64,000 nt of DNA from Punica granatum (GCF_007655135.1 NC_045129.1:11532001-11596000), one strand, 5' to 3'. Positions 34,650 through 46,765 are shown, counted from the stretch's first letter. Numbers and translations are program-made. The notes: generated by a model from the letters alone, not told the origin.

Positions 34650-35049
34650 GAGTCAGTTGCTTATTTTTAGCCAACTGAAGATTGCAGGAATTGCATATTT
34701 TCGCCAACCCAAGATTGCACCCAAATTCGCACAGCTAAAAGTAATCTTGTTCAACAACGAAAAAAATTGGGTGATTCATCCTTGGGGAATATCGCGCCTT
34801 ATGATGCTCGATTTCTTGGTGGAGAAGGAGGCAAATCCATGCTTTGAGATTGCGAATCTATTTTTTGGTCTTCACTCAGGCAGGTTCCACTCTACCCACT
34901 AAATTTATCACGTGTAATGGAACTCAAAATCTGTGTTGTACTGTATCAGTATTATGGAGTGGATCACTTCACTCGACTTCTCTCATTGATCATGGAATAG
35001 AGAGGTTCGTTTCTTTGTATGTCGTGTCGTAACTTTTCTCATATGGTCG
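34650..35049. other. 3' flank of GONST1
   Basis: No gene is supported. A plus-strand reading frame that continues past the GONST1 stop codon is in a different phase and is not real. Confidence 0.5.
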
Positions 35050-35503
35050 ACATATCTTGATCTGGGCATTGATTTCTTCTTCAGCAATAGCACTTCTTCA
35101 ATTGATTAGATCTTTCACACACACACACTGTAACTTTAGCTTCGACGAATCTTTCCTCACTGAACAAAAAGCGGCTGGAGAACTAAACATTATTCTGTTT
35201 CTTGAAAGGACGAAGTATATTATCGAACATTTGCATCATATGGATATTGATTTTCAAGCAAAACTGATTAAGGGCGGTAATTATCCCCACATCACGAATG
35301 CAAAGGGAACCCACTGGTCATTCGAATGTGCTTGAGGGTGTACTGGACTCAACAGCTTGATAACCGTAACCTAAATCCATCTCCAATAATCTGGTGATCT
35401 TTCTTCTTCTGATTCGATACTTAAGGAATGCCCTGAGTTGTTGCTCTGAAGAACATGATGCAAAGAGGTGAGGCTTCGTTTGCTTAGCTAACCGAATTTT
35501 CAT
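35050..35503 (-). pseudogene. Fragment of the DA1-like gene's 3' end
   Basis: On the minus strand, the segment to about 35,318 encodes a degenerate version of the C-terminus of the neighbouring DA1-like protein. QQLRAFLKYRI parallels [11 protein letters not shown], and both are followed by about 35 residues of similar spacing. The following non-coding part (35,050-35,330) matches the 3' flank of the intact gene (36,080-36,390), with shared phrases such as TCAATTGATTAGATCTTT and TTATCCCCACATCAC-like sequence. The zinc-binding and LIM parts are absent. It is a partial tandem duplication that has decayed. Confidence 0.7.
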
Positions 35504-36348
35504 GAAGGTCTTTTCAATATCAGTTCACGAAAAATTATCTACATTTATAATCATTAACGAACATCAATTATGTTCAGAATATCATTCCCGGTCGTTATCT
35601 TGTAAATTTTCTAGCCTCTGCACTCACTGGTAGTATTCACTGGGCAATGCAAGATAGTATGGCTGTGAAAGATTGATTTATAACGTGATCGACTCGAGAA
35701 AGTACCAAACAGGCAATCGATTTTCGAGTTTCCACCGGTCTTATTGGTAACTCGTGCTGCTTCTCTTGTCCATCAGAAGGTTTTCTGTGGATGTTCGATC
35801 TCAACTATTGAAAGTGCAGTCCCCTTCACGAAAAGTTGATCTATCTATTGTTCAGGAGTCTCAGACCAATCGCCTTAAGGGACACTAAACTAACCTCATA
35901 CTCGGAACTCAGGTTTTGAAATCCTTTTTGCTCTACTAAGACTCTCCAGTTGCTGATGGATTATTCTCAGCGCGATGACAATAGACTACTTATAGTAAAC
36001 AACTTCTAGGGACCAAGGTTCAGATGATAGTTATTATAGCTCAAAACCGAACGACGACATGTTCCCAGACCACCTAACTTATCTTGATCAGCATTACTTT
36101 CTTCTTCAACATCTCTCTTGATGTGAATTTCTTATTCAATTGATTAGATCTTTTTCAAGCAGACTCTGCAGTTGTAGCTTCGACCGATCATACCTTCTTG
36201 AACAAAAAACGAATGTAGAAGTAAACATTATTTATTCCATATGTATCTGTTTCTTGAAAAGCCAAAATATTATCACACATTTGCCTCATACTTCATAGAG
36301 ATATTGATGTCCAAATAAAACTGACAAAATCCGTCAATTATCTCCACA
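35504..36348. repeat. Intergenic DNA with a segment duplicated at 40.2 kb
   Basis: About 35,870-36,040 resembles 40,225-40,420: both have TTTTGAAATCCTTTTTG followed by CTACnAAG, then TTATAGnAAACAA and a final GACCnAnnTT block, in the same order. The segment after 36,080 is the 3' flank of the DA1-like gene. No gene otherwise. Confidence 0.55.
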
Positions 36349-38773
36349 TCACAAAGGGAAGCTACCTGTCATTCGGATGTGGTTGAGGGTCCCGTTGAGG
36401 CCGAAGTTCTGCACGGCTCGGCGCCCCACCCTAAATCCTTCTCCATAAACGGGTGAAGTATCTTCCTCGATCCGATGCTTAAAGAATTCCCCGAGCTGTT
36501 TCTCTAGGGAGGGCTGAGCACAAGAAGATGAAGCAACGTGTTCATTTCCCAAGCCACAAGGATCAATTTTCCCTTCCAACCACGTATGAGCCATAACTTG
36601 GCAAATCCCTTCTTCAACCTCTGGGCTTAGTTTTGAGTAACCTGCCATGCATTCGAGAGTAGCCCTTCTTATCATTGAGAATTATGAGACGAGTTCTTTA
36701 TAAATCGTGAATGTATTTCTCGAACCTGCAAGTCGGAGCCACGCATGCATCATTTCGTGAGCTAGGATTGATCCCGTCAACAACCTGAATATTTCAGATA
36801 AGGTCATATTACTGATAACCGAAAAACAACAACTAGGATGCAAGTATGAAAAAGTCATGTTTCTGTTTTACCTAGGAAAGCCATACAAAATGAGAATCGC
36901 GGTCACATCACACGACCGGACTAACTTCTGAGGTTCTGTCATCATCTCAATGATCCCAGAGCTTATCCTAAATCGCTGGTTCTTGGCAATCTGTTAAACG
37001 AATCAAAGTAACTTTAATTAAGCAACGAGAGCCTTTAATAACGTTGAAGAATTAATATACAGTTCCAACGGGAAACAAGAATCTCGCACTGTTGGAACAA
37101 TTCGTTCTTCTGACAAGCAAATTCCTCTCGTCTCGGGCAGGTGATGATGTCCCTGCATATAATTATAAACCAAAATGAGGCGAAAGCACGAAAGTAAAAT
37201 GGAAGCAAAATACGAAGATGGACACTGCACGATGGGGGATTACGTTCTTTTCTCCTTCCATAGCTTTGTTCAGGGCTTGTCTCTCGACCAAGAGAAGTGG
37301 AATATGTTGCTTCACTTCCATGTCTAAATCTTTGTAAAACTCACGAATCTCGTCGTAAAGAGGTTTGGACTCCTCAGAGTCCATAATTGCTGAGCTCAGA
37401 CATTCTAAACAGAGTCTTCGACCATCATCTAGTATCATGTACTGCATGTCCCTCGGCTGCAATGACCAATTCGTAGAGGCTTTCACCTGAAAATTTAAGT
37501 AGTGTCTCATTGACAAATGGTGAATCTGATATTACCTCCATTCTCTCACAGCTACAGCATCTTGGAGTGTTATCTTGCTCGTGCGATGGACAGTACTTCT
37601 GCATCCAAAAGTGGTGTGCTCGGTACTCGGCAGCACCAGTAGATCGCGGGAGCTGTCAAAGGGGGGAAAAAAGTCCATGTGAAATTCTGATAGGACCATC
37701 GCAGATTAATCTACTAGCTTGAGATCATTAAAAACGAGATCGAGATAGACAAAAGCTAGCAAAACAGGAACAAAGTCCTCGAATCACAAAGGGGAGTTAT
37801 AAGAGATATCTCCTTACGAAGTTCTTGCAAACATCGCACTTTGGATGGTGATGCTCCTTGTAGCAGGATTCGTGGAACAGGCGATCCTCACTTGACATTG
37901 AGACCTATGAGGAGACGGAAATTGCAGGATCAATCAGTCATTGCTTTTTTGCAAACTACCATATAAATAAAAGCAAGTAACTGAGGTGGTTTAAAGATTA
38001 AGTAATGACCTTATCAGTTATCAGAAGATTACACGCTTGACACTTGAGACAATCACGATGCCAAACTCCTCCCATGCATCTGAGGGATTGTCCCTCCTGC
38101 CCGATCTGATTTTTGCAACCTTTGCAGAATCTACGAGTAACAATCATTGAGGTAAAAACAGATGCTGACATCCATGTTTCAAAGTCAAATGACATTCCTA
38201 CTCTTTCTTGCCAACCGGGTCAGCAGCATTACCTGTCGCTAGAAGTTGAAGGAAGTGGAGAAATTTGGATGGCATTTCCTTGGTCGTAGGGAGGAGGAGA
38301 ATGAATATACAGGCTTTCCTGTATAGCCCAGGCGAGCTGCTCATCTTCTTTGAGCTGAGCTCTCGTAAGCTGCTGTTTGTTTGCCTCTAAATAGTAGTGA
38401 AATAATTGTCCAAATTAGCGAAGAATCATATCCCATCATATAGGCTTCATCAACATCGAACTTGCAGACTAATACCTCTGGCTTTTGATTCTCCTTTCCT
38501 TGAATCTTCTTCTGCAAGAGATAGGGCCATGACATAGTCGATTTCTTCCTTCTCGTCAGCTGTTAATTCATCCTGTATCAATCGTATGTCACACACCATC
38601 CCCTTCTCTATGTGATAGGACAAGTAACACTGAGCAACTACTAATCTGAATAGCGAAAAATACTGAAAGACTACCATAGAATCATGACGCTGGTTCGGGA
38701 ATCTATTACCCCTGAGATTCCCTTTGTATTGACTGCTCTGATTGAGTCCTTCGAATATATCCGACCAATCCAT
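36349..38773 (-). CDS. DA1/DAR-type LIM-domain ubiquitin-activated peptidase
   Basis: Eleven minus-strand exons: 38773-38675, 38572-38476, 38386-38233, 38130-38010, 37904-37818, 37652-37536, 37486-37244, 37152-37090, 36990-36872, 36784-36726 and 36641-36349. They give 483 residues. In order: an N-terminus [12 protein letters not shown], two ubiquitin-interacting motifs ([14 protein letters not shown] and [13 protein letters not shown]), a LIM domain from CKGCKNQIG through [10 protein letters not shown], a second Cys/His-rich half ([19 protein letters not shown]), then the conserved DA1 C-terminal domain with [12 protein letters not shown] and the zinc-peptidase motif HEMMH (about 375-379). 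Family members limit organ size by cleaving growth regulators after monoubiquitination. It is somewhat shorter than Arabidopsis DA1 (532); I cannot say whether it is DA1 or DAR1. A leader exon (about 39,440-39,374) with donor CAAG|GTAGC is likely. Confidence 0.9.
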
Positions 38774-39460
38774 GAAAATGCTAGTGCATCTTCTGCAGCA
38801 AAATCATTCTTTTAGTAGACCAAAGCAAGAAAGAAAGAAGAACGATTGTTTAGGAGCAATCGGAATTATAATGTTATCTTCTATAAACAAACTGGTAAAT
38901 CAAACTACTTCTCGAAGAAACAAACATTCTATGCTGTAAAACAACTAGTTTATATTCTTTATGTTAAACACCGAAAATGATCGTTTCCATATCAACAGCT
39001 CACATCCATCACATCCCATGGAGGCAGTTGGAAGAACATTACAAACCAGAGAATGTACAGAAATTCGAGAACTTTTGATCCTCATACGTCAACCAGACAA
39101 GATTTCATTGGCCTAGAAGAAATCACTTTCCTTAGGAGATCCTATCGAGCGCACCAAGAATCTACGCAAACAGCGGATGATCAGATGAAATACGGGAATC
39201 GCTGCAAAGGAAAGATCATCAACAACAAAGTCACAGTACAGGACAGGAAACATAATCTCTTTTCCCGGGCAAATCAGTTATGAAGAAACAAGGAGAAATC
39301 AGAAAAGGAGAATCAAGAAAACGAGAATGGAGGGCGAAGATCGAAGATTTTCGGGATTAGATCACGAAGCTACCTTGATCACGGAAAAGGGGTGGCTGTG
39401 GAGATTGAAGGGGAAGCTCAGGAGCTCTCAAGAGGGTGACATGTTCATTGCCCAAGCTCA
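38774..39460 (-). promoter_or_regulatory. Leader intron and non-coding first exon of the DA1-like gene
   Basis: An acceptor TGCTGCAG lies about 20 bp before the start codon on the minus strand. A donor-like CAAG|GTAGC lies near 39,374. A short pyrimidine-rich exon before it would be the 5' untranslated region, leaving a leader intron of about 0.57 kb. Plus-strand reading frames here (39,053-39,512) are not supported. Confidence 0.4.
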
Positions 39461-40609
39461 GTTCAATTCAATGACTTCCTCTTTTTATCAGTCAAAACTG
39501 TCAAGTCCATAAGCTGTATGGATGAGTTTGTGCGTATGTACGCACTGATAAATGTAATCAATCATCACATCGCATTCCAAACAAAGAGGGAATAAAGCAT
39601 ATGGAGGCTTGTGCGCCTTTCATTGTCAAGAGAGTAAAGGCCAATTTATCAAACCAAAAAAAAAAAAAGAAAAAAGAAAAAAGTAAAGGCAAATTCTGTC
39701 GGCCAAAATATAAAAAATTCCAAAACCAAAGAGCCCAGAAAAATGCTGAAAAGATCCAACCACCATGGATTTTCATGCTTGGGCTCCGCTTGCTTTTTGC
39801 CGTGATGTTCATTTTCCGGGCTCTGTACTAATGATGCCACTGGCAGTAGACTAATCGCTACGCGATGCACGATTGAGACAGCTTAACCACTTCGTGGACG
39901 ACAGTACTGTTATTCAGTCAAAAGAAAATTCAACACACGTCGATGGGTTTGATAGGTGATCAAAGATATTTCCACCACGGCGGGGAGGAGCACTGTGCAA
40001 AGATATACATACACACACACATACATACATACACCATCGCAATCTGTCTTTTCTTCCATCAGTATTTTTGATGAGGACATGGACGACTGATTTTGATACG
40101 ATCAATTAACATCCAAATGCCCACAAGTCTAATACATAGGGTGAGACTGAGAAATGCCATTTGATAAACTTTTGAAGGGGGTATTACATCATTAAAAGTT
40201 CATCTGACGGCCACAGGAAACCGAAACGTCATCTTAGAAGAGACACCGAAATTTTCATGCACTTGGGACTCTGATTTGAAATCCTTTTTGTGCTACCAAG
40301 CACACCTTCATTCGCTGAAAGTTTGTTTTCAGCACCATGAAACTAGACCGAACTTATAGCAAACAATCCATTTCTTAGAACTCATGGAGACCGAACTTTG
40401 GGTGATTGAGCATGGAGCAACACAGCAAAACCTTCTTCATTAATAGAAAGATATAACTTGAAAACGAACAATTACGAGTAGTGCTTTATTTTTACCACGA
40501 ATGATGAGAGAACCTCTCAACGGTAAGACCGTACAAGACCCCAGTGATCAACTCCCGTAGACTAACTCATCGCACATGCAAGCCTGGAATATCAGTTACA
40601 ACTTTGTTC
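39461..40609. other. Intergenic region between the DA1-like and PGL genes
   Basis: Contains a poly-A-rich run at about 39,655-39,690, a CA/CATA microsatellite at about 40,008-40,032, and the 40,225-40,420 segment repeated at 35.9 kb. No gene; reading frames through the A-rich run are artefacts. Confidence 0.5.
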
Positions 40610-42324
40610 CTACAGCTTCGAAGCAGCATCCCGGTCTAAGAACCAAGTCAACTCTCCTTCCGGTGAGACCAGTTGGACCGGCAACTTCTCTGAGTTCTGG
40701 CTATCCCGCAGTGCTGTCTGCACCACAGGGGCTTTACCAGCACCAGCAACCACGAGTGCTATGTAAGCAGACGAGTTTATCACTGGGAAAGTGAAAGTGA
40801 TCCTCTCGAGTGGTGGTTTAGGAGAGTCCTTAATGAAAGTGATCCACTTCTCCTTCTCATTCATGAGGGGATGTCCAGGGAACAGAGACGCAATGTGCCC
40901 ATCAGGACCCATACCCAGGAGCATCAGGTCGAATTTTGGAAACCCGGTTTTATCCGATGTTGTAATAACCCGGCTCTTGACTAAGTGCTTTAGACAGGTT
41001 TCGTAATCATCCGCTGCTCCCTCAGCTGATAAGGCATCGTTGATTGAATAGACATTACCGGGAAGTATGGGAACCTATGGAGAAAGAAACTGATCACATT
41101 GAGATTCAATAAATCTTTCAAGCAAGTATGGCAGAAGAAGTAGAAGATGATGGCATTTCAATTACGTGTATCCACCATAAAAGCCGAAGATTCAGAATGC
41201 ACGATGACCAAATTTTTGGTGGTGTTAAAACAAGAGAAGCCACAGTTCTGCAATTCCGAGATCATGAGAATATATAGCAACGTATATAGCAAGTGATTGC
41301 ACAGACGGAGCTACCTTAGAGAGAAAGCCATCGTAAGCGAGCTTGTAGTTGCTATCATCATGGTCCTTGGGGACAACCCTTTCATCCACCCAGAAGACAT
41401 GCCATTTCGACCAATCAATCGAGTCTACATAAGGTGGCTCGACGAGCTTCCTGAGACAGGAAAGACTCTTTAACTCACTTAAGATCGGACAAACAATCCC
41501 TTTTCAGAAATTCAGAGGAAACAAGGCTAATCAAAACTTCAAAACGATGCAACGCTTATATTCGGGAGATCAAACTCTATATTAGTATTCCAGATGATCT
41601 GGCTCGTTCGAGCCTTACTAAGTATCATCGAAATTAATCGCAGCATCAGCCGAAGTGCTGTATCGATAACTACACAGAGCTCAATTAAACTGATCATCTT
41701 CAACTATTTCACTTTTGAAGCGAATTACTGTTCCCAGAGAATGAATTGAAGCTCCCTGCTGCTACTAAGCATTTGCAGACATTAACACGACAGATACAAA
41801 AAACAGGCTTTTGAGAACCTATCGACAATTTCTATGAACTTCCCCATTGATGTGCACTGCCAAGTGAAGAGTCAACTTTCTTATGGTCGAATTCTCAGTA
41901 CTACCAAATGAAAACAGAACTTCAGATATTGAGATGGCAGAGTGAGAGAGAGTGATCGGGGGGGTTTGACGAGGCACCTGAGCGACTTGATCAGAGAGCC
42001 GCCGGAGACGACCACAGTGAAGGCGCCCCTCTCGCTGGTGAACTTACTCGACAGATCGGAAGTGTACTTGGCGAGAGACACGGCGAGCTCCTCCTCGGAA
42101 TCGAACACCTCCACCTTCCCCTTTCCCTTCTCCGCCATCCCGGCGATCGGCGATGTCGCCCTGCAACAGAATCTCCTGGGACCAGCGACGCGGATGGGGG
42201 AAACTGCCCGGATCCCGGCCGAGAAGAGAAGCCGCGCCGGAGCTGCGAAGAGGGAGGGTCTGAGGGGGCGGAGAGGGCTAGCGGACGACGGGACGGAGCG
42301 GAGCGAGGTGGAGACAGCGGCCAT
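40610..42324 (-). CDS. PGL3: 6-phosphogluconolactonase, plastid and peroxisome targeted
   Basis: Three minus-strand exons: 42324-41978, 41450-41315 and 41074-40610, giving 315 residues. It hydrolyses 6-phosphogluconolactone, the second step of the oxidative pentose phosphate pathway. The N-terminus (about 1-62) is rich in Ser, Ala and Arg and lacks acidic residues, as in a chloroplast transit peptide; Met63 would start a form without it. The enzyme core has SGGS (107-110), VFWVDER with the usual conserved charged residues, and GMGPDGHIASLFPGH (from 215). The last residues are SKL, a canonical peroxisomal PTS1 signal. Arabidopsis PGL3 has the same dual design. The symbol is given by homology. 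It lies head-away from the DA1-like gene on the same strand. Confidence 0.93.
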
Positions 42325-43767
42325 ATGAAGTGGGGACAGAGACGGGATTTAATGGGGGAAGTTCGATTCGATTCCGGTTGGAAGGTTGGTGGCGAGTGGG
42401 AAAGGTTTGACTTGACACTTCAGTGGCGGGGTCGACGAGGTTGTCCACGTCAGCAGTACACGTGTTCAGATGCATAGAGCAAGATCGGAATTGATATTTG
42501 TGATTGAATTCAAATTTTTTTTTTCGGTAAGAAACTGATTCAATTCAATATTTTGATTTAGTTCGATCCCGTTTATTGTCTATCTATTCTTTTAATCTCA
42601 ATTATATAATGTACTTTTTCATTAAAAAAATAATAAAAAATTTATGTTAAGGGAGTCTTTTATTCAATAATAATGGGGTAAAAGACATAAATGAAAATTA
42701 AGCTATACAAAAATGGAGTAAGGAAAACCTTATAATATTGTCACAGAGTAAATGAGAAACTCCTTCAGAGAAAATAATGGATGCCCCATGAGAGCGCTGA
42801 TGATCTTTATGTCAACCAGTCAGTGCATAAGTTGTTTTTTCTTGAGTGTATGAATCACTTAAACTTTGCCAATTCTTTTAAAGGAGAAGTCGGATTGAGT
42901 AACAACTGCAGTCACAATACCTATATATTGTGCGAGAAACCCACCAACCTACAACCATTTGCATCACTAGTCAAACCTCCCGCCCTTACCAAACTAGGAT
43001 CGTCTGAATTAGTCGGGAGTGTTTCATTCTTTCGTAGGGCGGCTTGAACTGAACTAGTCGAGACATTTTAGATTTCCGAATAGTAAGATTCACATTGAGA
43101 AAATAATAAAAATAATTAATAATTAAAAAAAAGAAACAATGATTGATTAGTTAGGGAGAGAGAGAGAGAGAGAGAGAAAAGAGGGAGGATGTGAAAGGTT
43201 GGAGAGTACGTAGATATTCTGGGCACATTTACAATCTTGCATTCATGGTCTTAATTAAATGATTATTAAATAATATAACATAATTTATATGGATAAAATT
43301 AGAAACGAAAAGTTAGATTAAGGAGTTCCTTCTCCTCTTGCAAGTAGTTTCACTATTTTTAACCCTAACTAATTGATACCCACGCGCTGTGCAATTTTTT
43401 TTTTTTTATCAATTTCTATAGGATCCCTAATAGGTAATTAACTCATATGACATACAAATAAATATAGATATGAAAAAAAAGTATGTTGAAGTCTACATAA
43501 TTTACTAAATAGACCTAAAAATTAAATAATAAAAATCATGAGGGTGAAAAAGTATGTAATCTAGCTAGTAGAATAAATTCAATAGGTATTGACCCGATGG
43601 TAAAATGAAGCAACTCATCAGTGAAGATCGCAGGTTCTGTGGCTTATATTTATAGGCATATGACGCATTGAACTTGAACAATTTTTCACATATATAGAGG
43701 AGTTCTTTCCAATTATTGAGAGAATGTTTAATTTTTCAAGAAATTTGATTATATATTATTACATATA
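42325..43767. other. Upstream region of PGL and AT-rich intergenic DNA
   Basis: The first 150 bp are the PGL promoter. A plus-strand frame at 42,781-43,047 is unrecognised; its end (GAACTGAACTAGTCGAGAC and following) resembles phrases near 8,650 and 56,065, pointing to an old dispersed repeat. A (GA)n microsatellite lies at about 43,156-43,179. Confidence 0.5.
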
Positions 43768-43776
43768 AATAATTAA

Positions 43777-43995
43777 GGGTTTATTTCACCATATAGCCTA
43801 ACGTTGACAGATATTTTTAGATCTATCCCAATGTCATTTTTTTACCTGAGATATCCCAACGTTACTATTTTTGTTTCACCAACTATCCCTTGGGGCTAGA
43901 TGGTGGCATCAAATTAGCAACGTTGGGATACCTCAGGTAAAAAATTGACGTTGAGATAGATCTAAGAATATCTGTCTAAATGGTGCAATATACCC
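43777..43995. mobile_element. MULE-like MITE with perfect 9-bp target duplication
   Basis: Ends GGGTTTATTTCACC and, on the opposite strand, GGGTATATTGCACC. The arms extend inward as near-perfect inverted repeats (AACGTTGACAGATATT, GATCTATCCCAA and ACCTGAGATATCCCAACGTT). The flanks are identical 9-mers, AATAATTAA at 43768-43776 and 43996-44004. At 219 bp with no coding capacity, it is a non-autonomous element of Mutator-like type, inferred from the 9-bp duplication. Confidence 0.9.
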
Positions 43996-44004
43996 AATAA
44001 TTAA

Positions 44005-44489
44005 TATGGACACATAACTAAAAATGGCACAAACAAAATGTAATGTAAGTTCATTGAATTGGAAAGGGAAGATCAATGTAACGTGCAATTACGGGTTTGC
44101 AATTTCGCTTTTGTGGCACTTTCTCATCTACGCAGTCCGAAATTTATATATTATAATTGATTAGTGACTCTTATTTATTTGAAGTATAATTAATGAGCAA
44201 TTTATGAAAGAGAAAGTTAGATAAAAAGTTTGCTTATCTTTTTGTAATAGTATATATATATATGAAAGCGGACACATGGTGGACCAACCTAACTCAGAAC
44301 GTTGGAATAGCTATTTGAAATTTTCTACTTTTTACACTTTTTCTATTTATTATTTGAATTTTTTCGGTGGAACAATTATTTGAAATTTTAATCTTACAAA
44401 TAAAAATAATTCTTGAGATGATAATCTTTTGAATATCTTTTCGAAATTTTTAATTCTTCATCAACTATAATCTAATAAGATAAAGTTCA
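44005..44489. other. AT-rich spacer between transposons
   Basis: An (AT)n tract lies near 44,252-44,263. Nothing else supported. Confidence 0.5.
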
Positions 44490-44498
44490 TTTAATTTT

Positions 44499-45339
44499 GG
44501 GTAAATTACACTGATGGTCCAAAATGTTTTACAAATGTTTCATTATGGTCCAAAAAGTTTTTTTCGCTACATGATGGTACAAAATGTTTCAAAGTTATTT
44601 CATGGTGGTACAAACCGTCAACTCGATCTTGACGTCGTCAAGCCGACGCTGACGTGGCTACTACGTGTCACCTCCTTGTTGACGTGGCCGACAAATTTTA
44701 AAATTTTAAAAATTTAAAAACAATTTTAAATTTAAAAAAAAATTAAAAAAAAAAATTTTAACAAATTTTAAAAAATTTTTAAAAACGGGGAAAAATAATT
44801 TTAAACTTTTAATATAAAAGAATTTTAGTTTTAAATTTAAAATTATTTTAAGATTAAATTTAAAATAATTTAAATTAAATATTAAATTTTTTATAAAATT
44901 ATTTTAAAAAAAATTAATTAATTTTTTAAAAATTTAAATTTTTTTACTTTTTTTTTCTAAATTTTTACTCTTTTTTTGTATTTTTTATTATTTTTTTTAA
45001 AAATTAAAAATTTTATATTTTAAAAAATAATTTTCAAAATTTTAAAATATTTTTTTGAAAATTTTTACTCTTTTTTATATTTTTTTAATTATTTTTTGAA
45101 CTTTTTAAAATTTTATTTTCTCTTTAATGGCGTGGCGCACTCTGATTGGTTGCATGTAACAAAAGTGACACATAGGACGCGCCACGTCAACAAAATGTTA
45201 ACGGCGTCAGGGCTAATTGACGGTTTGTACCATCATGAAACAACTTTGAAACATTTTGTACCATCATGTAACGAAAAAAACTTTTTGGACCATAATGAAA
45301 CATTTGTAAAACATTTTGGACCACCAGTGCAATTTACCC
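44499..45339. mobile_element. MULE-like element with A/T-only core and 9-bp target duplication
   Basis: Terminal inverted repeats start GGGTAAATTACACTGATGG on the left and GGGTAAATTGCACTGGTGG on the right (other strand). They extend about 130-190 bp, including GC-rich inner blocks (GACGTGGCTACTACGTGTCA on the left). The flanks are perfect 9-mers TTTAATTTT at 44490-44498 and 45340-45348. The core (about 44,695-45,120) is almost pure A and T in runs such as TTTTAAAAATTT. No transposase. It belongs to the same family as 46,031-46,765. Confidence 0.9.
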
Positions 45340-45719
45340 TTTAATTTTAGGTGCTCCTTTTTCTTGTTAATTGTTTGATTGTGTGTTTGTCTAAGTCTCT
45401 TGTTTAATTTATGTATATAGAGATTCCAACTTTATTATTTTTTTAGGAAAAGTACAAAATGCCCTCTTATGGTTTGGGGATAGGACAAATGCACCATGTG
45501 CTTTTCTAAAGGACAAGTAACATTATGTGGTTTACTCCGTTAGGCATAAAGATATTTAATTTTTTTCAAATAGATTGCTTTGCCGCTCATGCTTAAATGA
45601 ATAGATGATGTTTTTAGGAAAAAGTACAAAATGCCCCTTGTGGTTTTGGGTTGGAACAACTTGCACTATGTACTTTTTCGATGGACAATTAACATCCTGT
45701 GATTTACTTTGTCATACAT

Positions 45720-45925
45720 AACGAGTGACCACCTCTTGGTCGGGGTGACCGTAGTCTGCATTCACAGAGCATTCAAGGCTCCTGAAAATCTGCTCCAGGA
45801 CGACAAGCCAAAGCCCCTTGCCACTGGATTCCTCTCCTTCCACGGCAATGCCGCCTCGAACGCCACCGCTGCAGCTGCTCTTGCTATCACTGCCCACGTC
45901 TATGGTTATAATCCCTTGAGATCTG
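45720..45925. other. GC-rich island, possible captured gene fragment
   Basis: This 200-bp island stands out in base composition from the AT-rich repeat DNA around it. It is open in more than one frame; one plus-strand frame reads through GFLSFHGNAASNATAAAALA. I recognise no family. Capture of host gene pieces is known for Mutator-like elements, so a captured exon is plausible but unproven. Confidence 0.4.
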
Positions 45926-46030
45926 CTGATGGAATTTATCTATTCAAATTTTAGGATCTGTAGAAGAAAAGGGAAATAAACATGGATTTTTAAAAAGTTA
46001 GTTAATTTTTCTTTGTGTATATATATATAT

Positions 46031-46765
46031 AGGTAAATTGCACTGGTGGTCCAAAATGTTTTACAAATGTTTCATAATGGTCCAAAAAGTTTTTTTCGCT
46101 ACATGATGGTACAAAATGTTTCAAAGTTGTTTCATGATGGTATAAACCGTCAACTCGAGCTTGACGTCGTCAAGCCGACGCTGACGTGGCTACTACGTGT
46201 CACCTCCTTGCTGACGTAGCCGAAAAATTTAAAATAATTCTAAAAATTTTAAATTTTTAAAACTTTTAAAAATAATTTTAAACGGGAAGGAAAAGGAAAA
46301 AGGAAAAAAAAATAATTTTAAATATTAAAAAAAAATTTAAAAAATTTAAAAATTTTAAAATTTTTTAAAAATATTTTTAAAAAAATTTTATTTTAAAATA
46401 TTTTAAAAATTAAAAAATTTAAATTTTTTAAAAATAATTTTCAAATTTTCAAAAATTTTAAAAATAATTTTTCAAAATTTTTAAAAATAATTTTTCAAAA
46501 TTTTTACTCTTTTTTGTATTTTTTCGGACTTTTTAAAATTTTATTTTTTCTTAATGACGTGGCGCACTATGATTGGTTCCACGTAACAAAAGTAACACAT
46601 AGGACGCGCCACGTCAGCAAAATTTAACGGCGTTAGGGCCAATTGACGGTTTGTACCATCATGAAACAACTTTGAAACATTTTGTACCATCATGTAGCGA
46701 AAATATTTTTTTGGACCATAATGAAACATTTATAAAACATTTTGGACCACCAGTGCAATTTACCC
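46031..46765. mobile_element. Second copy of the A/T-core MULE-like element
   Basis: Ends GGTAAATTGCACTGGTGG and (other strand) GGGTAAATTGCACTGGTGG match the 44,499-45,339 copy through the first 190 bp on each side, including CAACTCGAGCTTGACGTCGT and ACGTGGCTACTACGTG blocks. It is inserted in an (AT)n run, so the target duplication cannot be told from the microsatellite. The core (about 46,225-46,530) is again nearly all A/T. Confidence 0.88.

Noticed and set aside
34405..34902. 165-codon plus-strand frame at the GONST1 3' end
   Set aside because: The phase does not match the transporter exons; correct splicing (34467 to 34597) gives the conserved C-terminus.
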